Assembly: GCA_963756575.1 (NCBI GenBank)
Contig: CAVWOM010000018.1
Span: 186,001-250,000, forward strand
DNA: 64,000 nucleotides
Source: Palsa-504 sp963756575
GTDB lineage: Bacteria; Actinomycetota; Actinomycetes; Streptosporangiales; Streptosporangiaceae
Direction: 5' to 3'
The notes under the pieces were generated by a model that was given only the letters and a program-made list of their open reading frames with translations, was not told the DNA's origin and did no database searches. Every line of letters begins with the position of its first letter. The first letter of the stretch is position 1. The position numbers and the translations under genes are program-made. Shown here one piece after another: positions 57,829 through 64,000 of this stretch.

Positions 57829-58644
57829 CTAGCGGATGCCGAGCAGCTTCCTCGCCTTGGCCCAGGTGAAGGTGGCGTCGGTGGGAACGGGGCCGCACAC
57901 TCCGGCCAGCAGGACGGTGTCGCTCTCGGCGTAGCCCGCGGCCCGGTCGGCGTGACCGGCGCCCATGACCAGTTCGGCCTGGCCGCCGTGGCAGGAAGCC
58001 CGGCTGAACGCGGTCAGCGCGACGTCCCGGTGACCCCAGCACCACTGGGAACTGCCGCCCTGGCAGTCGAGGTTGCTGCCGCCAGGGCCGTCGTCGTACA
58101 TCCACGCGTAGTCGGCCCCGAGCGGGTTGATCCAGCCGCCCGACCAGTTCGCGCCGGCGTACGCGAGCTGGGCGCCGCCCCGCATGTGCCGCGGCACGCC
58201 GCCCATCGCCGGGTCACGGCCCGCCTGCGCCCCGGCCTGCGCCACGGCGCTCAGGGACCTGGTCAGCTCCACGGCCGGGGCCAGCCCGCGCTCGGTGCGC
58301 TCGAGGTTCACGACCACGAACAGCTGCTGGGCGACGGTGAGCTTGCCGTAGGCCGAGAGCGAGAGCGGCATGCCGCCCATCTTCTCCAGCGCCCGCCGCG
58401 CCTGGCTGATCGCCGTCAGCGCCAGCTGGTTGCACCGGCTGCTGTCGTCGCCGGCGCTGCACGAGGACAGCAGCGAGGTGGACGGTGCCATGCTCCGCGA
58501 GGGATTGCCCGGCAGCAGGATCCCCCGGTTCCCCGCCGTGCTCGCCAGCGCTCCGCTGGCCGAGCCGAAAATCGCCACCCCGGCCAGTGCCATCGCGCCG
58601 ACGGTCATGGCCACCCGGCGCTTCCCCCGCAATATGCTGCTCAT
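57829..58644 (-). CDS. Secreted CAP/SCP-like domain protein
   Basis: About 271 residues: a signal peptide (about 1-34: basic MSSILRGKRR, hydrophobic core, cleavage near GALASTA) and a domain resembling the CAP superfamily: QLFVVVNLERTERGLAPAVE (about 107) as helix 1 and its Asn/Glu, LAYAGANWSGGWINPLGADY, then a DGPGGSNLDC loop and SQWCWGHRDVALTAF with a His where CAP proteins have one. Two likely disulfides. ATG chosen as the residue directly before the basic start; the open frame extends 26 codons 5' without signal features. Confidence 0.62.
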   Translation of the reverse strand: MSSILRGKRRVAMTVGAMALAGVAIFGSASGALASTAGNRGILLPGNPSRSMAPSTSLLSSCSAGDDSSRCNQLALTAISQARRALEKMGGMPLSLSAYGKLTVAQQLFVVVNLERTERGLAPAVELTRSLSAVAQAGAQAGRDPAMGGVPRHMRGGAQLAYAGANWSGGWINPLGADYAWMYDDGPGGSNLDCQGGSSQWCWGHRDVALTAFSRASCHGGQAELVMGAGHADRAAGYAESDTVLLAGVCGPVPTDATFTWAKARKLLGIR

Positions 58645-58809
58645 AAAGCCGAGGCTAGGGAGCAGATTAGAAAAAAAATATAAGTGTTCGAACGCTGCTA
58701 CCGCACTGCTACTGGCCGACAACCCCGCCAGAACCCGCGACCGGCATTTGTCCGATGATGACGGTTTTGCGCCTGGTGGTCCTGACGGGGCTGCTCATCG
58801 CTTTACGGC

Positions 58810-60108
58810 TTACGCGGCGTGGAACTGCTCGGCTTCGGTGGAGCCGGATAGCGCGACGGTCTCGGCGTTGGGGGAGATCGCCGACGTCACCCGGTCGAAG
58901 TAACCAGTACCGACCTCACGCTGATGCCGGGTGGCGGTGTAGCCGGCCTTCTCCGCGGCGAACTCGGCCTGCTGGAGCCGCACGTAGGCGGGCATGCCCT
59001 CCGCGGCGAAGCCCTTGGCCAGGTCGAACATCGAGTGGTTGAGGGCGTGGAAGCCAGCCAGGGTGATGAACTGGAACCGGTAGCCCATCGCGGCGAGCTC
59101 CTTGCTGAACTTCGCGATCGTGGACTCGTCCAGGTGCGCGCGCCAGTTGAACGAGGGCGAGCAGTTGTAGGCGAGCTGCTGGTCCGGGTACTCGTTCTTG
59201 ATGGCCTCGGCGAACTCGCGGGCCACGTCCAGGTCGGGCTTGGACGTCTCCATCCAGAGCAGGTCGGAGTAGGGGGCGTAGGCGAGCCCGCGGGCGATGC
59301 ACGGCTCGATTCCGTTCCGCACCCGGTAGAACCCCTCCGCTGTCCGCGAGCCGTCGACGAACGGCTGGTCGCGCTCGTCGACGTCTGAGGTCAGGAGCGT
59401 GGCCGCCTGCGCGTCGGTGCGGGCGATGACCAGCGTCGGCACGTCGCACACGTCCGCGGCCAGCCGGGCCGCGTTCAGCGTCTTGATGTGCTGGCCGGTC
59501 GGGATGAGGACCTTCCCGCCCAGGTGGCCGCACTTCTTCTCGGACGCCAGCTGGTCTTCCCAGTGCACGCCCGCGGCGCCGGCCGCGATCATGGCCTTCA
59601 TCAGCTCGAAGGCGTTCAGCACGCCGCCGAACCCGGCCTCGGCGTCGGCCACGATCGGGGCCAGCCAGTAGGGAGAGCCGGGCTGATCGCCGTCTTCTGA
59701 CTCCGACCAGGCGATCTGGTCGGCGCGCAGCAGCGCGTTGTTGATCCGGCGGACCACCTGAGGCACCGAGTTGACCGGGTAGAGGCTCTGGTCCGGGTAG
59801 GTCTGCCCGGCCAGGTTGGCGTCCGCCGCCACCTGCCATCCGGACAGGTAGATCGCCTGCAAGCCGGCCTTGACCTGCTGGACGGCCTGGTTGCCGGTCA
59901 GCGCGCCGAGCGCGGTCACAGCGTCCTCTTCGGCCAGCAGCTTGCGCAGCCGCTCGGCGCCGTGCCGGGCCAGGGTGAACTCTTCCGCGACCGAGCCGCG
60001 CAGGCGCACGACGTCCTCAGCCGAATAGGTCCGCTTGGTGTCACTCCAGCGGGGGCTGGTGTCCCAGTCGTTCTGCAGGCGGGCCGCTTGCTGGCTGATC
60101 GTCTCCAC
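58810..60108 (-). CDS. aceA: Isocitrate lyase
   Basis: A 432-residue enzyme that splits isocitrate into succinate and glyoxylate, the first step of the glyoxylate shunt. The catalytic signature KKCGHLGG (Cys about 194) is intact, as are SGWQVAADANLAGQTYPDQS, APIVADAEAGFGG with metal-binding Asp, HWEDQLASEKKCGH and the late YNCSPSFNW. Length is that of the short actinobacterial type I form. GTG start with AGGAAGG upstream. No malate synthase gene is in the window. Divergent from a RamB-type regulator gene, with putative RamB sites between. Confidence 0.95.
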   Translation of the reverse strand: METISQQAARLQNDWDTSPRWSDTKRTYSAEDVVRLRGSVAEEFTLARHGAERLRKLLAEEDAVTALGALTGNQAVQQVKAGLQAIYLSGWQVAADANLAGQTYPDQSLYPVNSVPQVVRRINNALLRADQIAWSESEDGDQPGSPYWLAPIVADAEAGFGGVLNAFELMKAMIAAGAAGVHWEDQLASEKKCGHLGGKVLIPTGQHIKTLNAARLAADVCDVPTLVIARTDAQAATLLTSDVDERDQPFVDGSRTAEGFYRVRNGIEPCIARGLAYAPYSDLLWMETSKPDLDVAREFAEAIKNEYPDQQLAYNCSPSFNWRAHLDESTIAKFSKELAAMGYRFQFITLAGFHALNHSMFDLAKGFAAEGMPAYVRLQQAEFAAEKAGYTATRHQREVGTGYFDRVTSAISPNAETVALSGSTEAEQFHAA

Positions 60109-60183
60109 GTGGTGCCTTCCTCAGGTCGTCCGGTCTTCCTCCTACAGCGTGTTCCCCCGGTTCTGGGCCTGCCTAGGGTGTCA

Positions 60184-60223
60184 AGCGTAAAGTTTTGCTG
60201 TTTTTTTCAAGATGGAAAGTTAC
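60184..60223. promoter_or_regulatory. Candidate RamB sites between aceA and ramB
   Basis: Two words related to the RamB consensus R-R-AACTTTGCAAA lie on the minus strand: AAAACTTTACGCT (60184-60196) and GTAACTTTCCATC (60211-60223), each matching about 9 of 13. A TACACT -10-like box overlaps the second and lies about 11 bases before the regulator ATG. Confidence 0.4.
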
Positions 60224-60236
60224 ACTAAGCTTCGTC

Positions 60237-61697
60237 ATGAAAAATTCGCAAAATTTGGTCTATACCGATGGTATAGACCTCGTGACCTTCGGCCAGCGAC
60301 TCCGTCACCTGCGCCGGATGCGCGGCCTGACCCTGGCTGAGCTGGGTGAGCGGATCGACCGCGCGCCCTCGGTCCTGTCGCTCATGGAAAACGGCCGCCG
60401 GGAGCCGAAGCTCTCGCTGATCGAGCAGCTGGCGTCGGCCCTCGCGGTGCCGGTGACCGAGCTGCTGAGCCGCCAGCCACCCAGCCGCCGGGCCCAGCTG
60501 GAGATCGCCCTGGCCGACGCGCAGCAGGACCCCTCGTACCGGCGCCTCGGCCTGCCGCAGCTGAAGATCGGCGCGCGCGTCCCCACCGACGTGCTCGAGC
60601 ACCTGGTCGCGGTGGCGGCGGAGCTGCGAGCCCAGCAGTCCAAGCCCGCGGCCACCCCGGAGGAGGCCCGGGCGGCGAACGCGGCGCTGCGCGACGCTAT
60701 GCGCGAGCGGGGCAACTACTTCGAGGTCATCGAGCGGGAAGCGGCCGAGTCGCTGCGCACCGTCGGCTACTCCGGTGGCGCGCTGTCCCAGGGGATGCTG
60801 GTCTCGGTGGTGAGCCATCACGGCTTCGCCATCCGGTTCGTCCAGGACCTCCCGCGGTCGGTACGCTCGCTGACCGACCTGCGCAACCGCCGGATCTATG
60901 TCAGGCAGGAGCCGGTCGGTGCCGACTCGCCGCGCGCGGTCGTCCTGCAGGCGCTCGGTCATTTCCTGCTCGGCCACCAGGTGCCCCGCGACTTCGCCGA
61001 CTTCCTGCGGCAGCGGGTCGAGGTGAACTACTTCGCCGCGGCCGTCCTCATGCCCGAGACGGCGGCCGCGCCGCTGCTCGACCGAGCCAAGAAGAACCGG
61101 GACATCGCGGTCGAGGACCTGGTCGACCTGTTCTCGGTGTCCTACGAGATGGCCGCGCACCGCTTCACCAACCTGGCCACCCACCACCTGGGCCTGCCGT
61201 GCCACTTCGTGAAGAACGACGCGAGCGGCATCATCTACAAGGCCTACGAGAACGACGGGGTGATCTTCCCGGCCGACCCGTCGGGCGCGATCGAGGGGCA
61301 GCGGCTGTGCCGGCAGTGGTCAGGACGGCAGGTGTTCGCGGCGGCCGACCGCTACTCCCCGTACTGCCAGTACTCCGATACCCCGTCCGGGACCTACTTC
61401 TGCGTGGCCCAGGTCGACCCGCGCGCCGACCGCGGCTTCGCCATCACCCTCGGCGTGCCGTTCGAGCACTCGCGCTGGTTCCGCGGCCGCGAGGCGACCA
61501 CCAGGACCCGCTCGGCCTGCCCCGACGGCGAATGCTGCAGCCGTCCGGCGCCCGCGCTGGCCGAGCGCTGGGAGGGCCAGGCCTGGCCGTCGGCCCGGGC
61601 CCACTCCCACATCCTGTCCGCCCTCCCGGCCGGCAGCTTCCCCGGCGTCGACGACGCCGACATCTACGAGTTCCTAGACCATCACGCCCCCGACTAA
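60237..61697 (+). CDS. ramB: Acetate-metabolism regulator (RamB/ScfR type, XRE HTH plus ImmA/IrrE-like)
   Basis: About 486 residues. An N-terminal XRE helix-turn-helix (about 18-75: RLRHLRRMRGLTLAELGERI, then SVLSLMENGRREPKLSLIEQ) and a middle ImmA/IrrE-like region without a full HExxH (LQALGHFLLGHQVPRDFADF, about 240). Then a C-terminal domain with several Cys (CRQWSGRQVF, SPYCQYSD, CPDGECC). This is the short-chain fatty acid regulator family that includes RamB, which in corynebacteria controls aceA, aceB and pta-ack. Divergent from aceA as expected. ATG chosen: the AT-rich leader MKNSQNLVYTDGIDLV precedes the HTH. Confidence 0.85.
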   Translation: MKNSQNLVYTDGIDLVTFGQRLRHLRRMRGLTLAELGERIDRAPSVLSLMENGRREPKLSLIEQLASALAVPVTELLSRQPPSRRAQLEIALADAQQDPSYRRLGLPQLKIGARVPTDVLEHLVAVAAELRAQQSKPAATPEEARAANAALRDAMRERGNYFEVIEREAAESLRTVGYSGGALSQGMLVSVVSHHGFAIRFVQDLPRSVRSLTDLRNRRIYVRQEPVGADSPRAVVLQALGHFLLGHQVPRDFADFLRQRVEVNYFAAAVLMPETAAAPLLDRAKKNRDIAVEDLVDLFSVSYEMAAHRFTNLATHHLGLPCHFVKNDASGIIYKAYENDGVIFPADPSGAIEGQRLCRQWSGRQVFAAADRYSPYCQYSDTPSGTYFCVAQVDPRADRGFAITLGVPFEHSRWFRGREATTRTRSACPDGECCSRPAPALAERWEGQAWPSARAHSHILSALPAGSFPGVDDADIYEFLDHHAPD

Positions 61698-61767
61698 CCC
61701 CCCAGCCCACCCCACCCCGCCCCCGCCCCCGCCCACCCCGCCCCCGCCCGTCTCGGCCCCAGTCCGG

Positions 61768-61826
61768 ACGGCATGAAATCCGGGGTTCAGCGCGCCAGGA
61801 CGCACTGGAATCCTGGTTTCATGCCG
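61768..61826. repeat. Hairpin repeat family, copy C
   Basis: ACGGCATGAAATCCGGGGTT at 61768 faces ...CCTGGTTTCATGCCGT ending 61826, an imperfect inverted repeat of about 25-base arms with CCAGGACG in the middle. Its ends match those of copies A and B. It follows a C-rich low-complexity stretch (61700-61760) beyond ramB. Confidence 0.6.
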
Positions 61827-61863
61827 TGGGTCACGGACCCGGGGAACCGCTCGAGCAGGCATG

Positions 61864-61945
61864 TGTCGCGAACCTGGGGCAGTTGCTCAGGAGCTTCTGA
61901 TGTCTGTCGCGAACCTGGGGCAGTTGCTCAGGAGCTTCTGATGTC
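61864..61945. repeat. 41-bp tandem duplication at the 3' end of a small gene
   Basis: The unit starting TGTCGCGAACCTGGGGCAGT occurs at 61864-61904 and again from 61905, nearly identical over 41 bases. The unit includes the last codons and stop of the small leftward gene at 61928-62098, so its 3' end is present twice. Confidence 0.7.
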
Positions 61946-62098
61946 GCGGCGGGCGTCGTCGGCGATCTGGTGGATCTTCTGCTCGGTCGCGACCAGGCTG
62001 GCCTCGGCCTGCGCGGTCCGCTCGGCGGCCTTACGCTCCCGCCAGGTCGGCTTCCGGCTGGTCCGCGCGGTCTGCTTCGATCTCTTGAACAAGCCCAT
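61928..62098 (-). CDS. Small basic coiled-coil-like protein (56 residues)
   Basis: A gene of only 57 codons encoding a charged helical protein: MGLFKRSKQTARTSRKPTWR, then ERKAAERTAQAEASLVATEQ and KIHQIADDARRDIRSS. A good ribosome-binding site (GAGAGGA) lies 9 bases upstream of the ATG, and codon use is typical of the genome. The basic first half and helical second half suggest a nucleic-acid- or membrane-associated peptide; the family is not recognised. The downstream 41-bp duplication carries its stop codon and C-terminal codons. Confidence 0.6.
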   Translation of the reverse strand: MGLFKRSKQTARTSRKPTWRERKAAERTAQAEASLVATEQKIHQIADDARRDIRSS

Positions 62099-62219
62099 AA
62101 TCGGAGTCCTCTCGATCGTCTTCCGGACCGCCGGCTGGCAGCCAGAGGCGAGCTACCCGCTCCGCGGGCATGTATGTCAATCCCGCCCGTCACAAGGCTC
62201 TCAGTAAGATAACGACTAG

Positions 62220-62231
62220 GAAAACGTTTTC
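62220..62231. promoter_or_regulatory. Candidate LacI-family operator
   Basis: GAAAACGTTTTC, a perfect 12-bp palindrome with the central CG typical of LacI-type sites, immediately before the ribosome-binding site of the aldo/keto reductase gene. Very AT-rich for this genome. No LacI-type gene is in the window. Confidence 0.5.
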
Positions 62232-62243
62232 ATTGGAGGCATC

Positions 62244-63212
62244 GTGCAGCATCGTCCGCTCGGTAAGACAGGCCTGCCGGTATCCGAGATCGGTTTCGGG
62301 GCGTGGGGGATCGGCGGATCGGGGTGGATCGGCGCCCAGGAAGACGAGTCCGTCCGCGCCCTGCACCGGGCGATCGAGCTCGGCGTCAACTTCATCGACA
62401 CCGCCCGGGGCTACGGGGAGAGCGAGCGCATCGTCGGCCAGGTCGTCCGGGAGCATCGCGGCGACCCGCTCTACGTGGCGACCAAGGTCCCGCCCAAGAA
62501 CCGGATCTGGCCCGCGCCGGACGGCGTCGACCCGGCCGAGGCGTTTCCCGGCGACCACATCCGGGCCAGCCTGGAGAAGAGCCTGCGCGTCTCCGGCCTG
62601 GAGGCGTTCGACCTGCTCCAGTTCCACGTCTGGAGCGATGAGTGGATGGGGCGCGGCGACTGGCTGGAGACCATCGGGGACCTCAAGGGTGAAGGGAAGA
62701 TCCGGTTCTTCGGCGTGTCGGTCAACGACTATCAGCCGGAAAACGTCCTCGACCTGGTCCGCAGCGGTCACCTCGACGCCATCCAGGTCATCTACAACGC
62801 GTTCCACCAGGCCCCGGAGGAGCACCTGCTGCCCGCCTGCGCCGAGCACGGCGTCGGCGTCATCGTCCGGGTCGCGCTGGACGAGGGCGGCCTGACCGGC
62901 CAGATCACCCCCGACAGCACGTTCCCGGCCGGGGACTTCCGCAATACCTACTTCGGCGGCGACCGGAAGGCGCAGGTCAAGCAGCACGCCGACGCCCTGA
63001 TCGCCGACCTCGGCATCGACGATGGCCAGCTGGCCGAGGTCGCGCTGCGCTACGTGCTCAGCCACGACGCCGTCTCCACCGTGATCCCGGGCATGCGGAC
63101 CGTCAGGAACGCGGAGCGGAACGCCGCCGTGGGCGACGGCCGGGGGCTGAGCGCCGAGCAGCGAGCCGTCGTCGCCAAGCACCGCTGGGAGCGGAATTTC
63201 TACCGGTCCTGA
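62244..63212 (+). CDS. Aldo/keto reductase
   Basis: A 322-residue (beta/alpha)8 NADPH-dependent reductase. Start HRPLGKTGLPVSEIGFGAWG, catalytic Asp and Tyr in FIDTARGYGESE (about 49-56), Lys in VATKVPPKN (about 81), His replaced in context QFHVWSDEW (about 130) and the cofactor end VIPGMRTVRNAERNAAV (about 281). Length and layout match the actinobacterial AKR group that acts on sugars or xenobiotics. GTG start with TTGGAGG upstream. The LacI-type palindrome directly before it suggests control by carbohydrate. Confidence 0.9.
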   Translation: MQHRPLGKTGLPVSEIGFGAWGIGGSGWIGAQEDESVRALHRAIELGVNFIDTARGYGESERIVGQVVREHRGDPLYVATKVPPKNRIWPAPDGVDPAEAFPGDHIRASLEKSLRVSGLEAFDLLQFHVWSDEWMGRGDWLETIGDLKGEGKIRFFGVSVNDYQPENVLDLVRSGHLDAIQVIYNAFHQAPEEHLLPACAEHGVGVIVRVALDEGGLTGQITPDSTFPAGDFRNTYFGGDRKAQVKQHADALIADLGIDDGQLAEVALRYVLSHDAVSTVIPGMRTVRNAERNAAVGDGRGLSAEQRAVVAKHRWERNFYRS

Positions 63213-63255
63213 CGGCCTGGTCCCGCGGCCCCTGACAGCGAAAGGAGCGCTGGTA

Positions 63256-63272
63256 GCCACCCCGTTCGGCAG
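63256..63272 (+). repeat. 17-bp word shared with 45771-45787 (copy 2)
   Basis: GCCACCCCGTTCGGCAG again, here 43 bases after the aldo/keto reductase stop and followed by AAAAAATA. The A-rich flank is shared in character with copy 1. Possibly part of a 3' transcript end element. Confidence 0.4.
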
Positions 63273-63321
63273 AAAAAATAGGGACTACGGACGGTCAGCT
63301 TCCCGCGGCCGGAACCACGAT

Positions 63322-63337
63322 GTTACTCTCGAGTAAC
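63322..63337. promoter_or_regulatory. Candidate TetR-type operator before the acyl-CoA dehydrogenase
   Basis: GTTACTC (63322-63328) and GAGTAAC (63331-63337), a perfect 7-bp dyad with a 2-base centre, 17 bases upstream of the start codon and just before the ribosome-binding site GGACCGGAGG. Dyads of this form are typical of TetR regulators of fatty-acid and acyl-CoA genes. The regulator is not in the window. Confidence 0.5.
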
Positions 63338-63354
63338 TAGGGACCGGAGGAAGC

Positions 63355-64000
63355 ATGAGCGATGGTAGCCCCGCGGTGTTCTCACTTGAGCTCGGGGATG
63401 ACCTGACGGAGATGCGCGGCTGGGTGCACGAGTTCGCCGAGTCGGTCATCCGCCCGGCCGGCGCGGAGTGGGACGAGCGCGAGGAAACCCCGTGGCCGGT
63501 GCTCGAGGAGGCGGCCAAGATCGGGCTGTACTCGCTGGATTTCTACGGGCAGCAGTACATGGAGGGGTCGGGGCTCGGCATTCCGGTCGCGTTCGAGGAA
63601 CTGTTCTGGGGCGACGCCGGGATCGGGCTCTCCCTGGTCGGCAGCTCGCTGGCCGCGGTCGCGGTGGTGGCCAACGGGACGCCCGAGCAGATCGGGGAGT
63701 GGTGCCCGCAGATGTTCGGCGCCCCGGGCGAGGTGAAGCTGGGCGCGTTCTGCTCCTCGGAGCCGGACGCGGGCAGCGACGTCGGCGCGATCAAGACCCG
63801 CGCGACCTATGACGGCGGGCGCGACGAGTGGGTGCTGAACGGGGTGAAGACCTGGGTCACCAACGGCGGCATCGCCAACGTGCACGTGGTCGTGGCCTCG
63901 GTCGACCCGGCGCTGGGATCGCGCGGGCAGGCGAGCTTCATCATCCCGCCCGGCACCGCGGGCCTGTCCATGGGGCAGAAGTTCCGCAAGCACGGGATCC
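63355..64000 (+). CDS. Acyl-CoA dehydrogenase (N-terminal part, runs off the window)
   Basis: The first about 215 residues of a flavoprotein that desaturates acyl-CoA. After LGDDLTEMRGWVHEFAESVI (the standard opening) come VALPEFAI-like helices, then LGAFCSSEPDAGSDVGAIKT (FAD-contact region, about 122) and WVLNGVKTWVTNGGIANVHV (about 160), both family hallmarks. The catalytic Glu lies beyond the window end. ATG with GGAGGAAG upstream. The palindrome before it suggests TetR-type control. It may start a fatty-acid or branched-chain catabolism operon. Confidence 0.9.
   Translation, partial: MSDGSPAVFSLELGDDLTEMRGWVHEFAESVIRPAGAEWDEREETPWPVLEEAAKIGLYSLDFYGQQYMEGSGLGIPVAFEELFWGDAGIGLSLVGSSLAAVAVVANGTPEQIGEWCPQMFGAPGEVKLGAFCSSEPDAGSDVGAIKTRATYDGGRDEWVLNGVKTWVTNGGIANVHVVVASVDPALGSRGQASFIIPPGTAGLSMGQKFRKHGI

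Noticed and set aside
58810..61697. A complete glyoxylate shunt operon
   Set aside because: Only isocitrate lyase and its likely regulator are here; no malate synthase gene is in the window.
61698..61760. C-rich tract after ramB
   Set aside because: Simple-sequence run without dyad or gene; could affect replication or RNA structure but nothing specific can be supported.
1..64000. tRNA, rRNA, CRISPR array, insertion sequence or integrase
   Set aside because: Looked for T-loop words, evenly spaced repeats and transposase motifs on both strands and found none; very diverged elements could be missed by eye.

Overview
This is a very GC-rich chromosomal window whose genes all look like those of a mycothiol-producing, filamentous-type actinomycete. 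The evidence is a SepH-type cell-division protein, a RamB-type acetate regulator next to isocitrate lyase, the Scr1-type HTH/DUF6879 gene pair, a DUF6412 gene beside a YidC insertase, a mycothiol-dependent isomerase-fold protein and a PknB-like kinase. I see no tRNA, rRNA, CRISPR array, integrase or transposase. The order Streptosporangiales or a close relative is my guess from gene content only.

Layout. Positions 1-9.2 kb hold housekeeping and metabolic genes: an MDMPI-fold protein, small membrane proteins, DUF6412-YidC, a DUF885 peptidase-like protein, a membrane-anchored molybdopterin oxidoreductase, a zinc-ribbon protein coupled to a histidine phosphatase, and an alpha/beta hydrolase. Positions 9.5-22.3 kb form a cell-surface glycan locus: an ABC-2 export permease, then a leftward operon (WecB epimerase, a frameshifted CgeB-like glycosyltransferase, a tandem double glycosyltransferase, an asparagine-synthetase-like remnant) and a divergent rightward operon (GT4, WecC-type dehydrogenase, GT4, GT39-like membrane protein). 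WecB and WecC together predict UDP-ManNAc and UDP-ManNAcA as precursors. No export ATPase is present and two genes are broken, so the locus may be decaying or rely on parts elsewhere.

Positions 22.4-26.4 kb hold a YcaQ/AlkZ-like glycosylase, the RNase P RNA, and an accessory cluster of small coupled genes plus a DUF6879/Scr1 regulator pair. Positions 26.9-32.8 kb are a patchwork of accessory genes with signs of erosion: overlapping convergent genes, a GyrI-like domain run into DUF3291, and an AraC regulator lacking its N-terminus. Positions 32.9-45.8 kb carry a P450, a nitrilase-fold protein lacking the usual catalytic Cys, DUF2332, hydrolase, TetR, NlpC/P60, acyltransferase, SDR/MarR and ArsR/MFS modules. 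Positions 46-58.7 kb carry a Ser/Thr kinase, LspA, a Nei-type glycosylase, SepH, an MFS/MarR pair, a GT2 and secreted proteins. Positions 58.8-64 kb carry aceA-ramB, a tiny 56-residue gene with a duplicated 3' end, an aldo/keto reductase and the start of an acyl-CoA dehydrogenase.

The most unusual content is non-coding: at least two families of hairpin elements. One hairpin sits in frame inside a glycosyltransferase gene; another family has three copies, one spanning a stop/start codon junction. There are also several clean operator-like palindromes placed between regulators and their likely targets.
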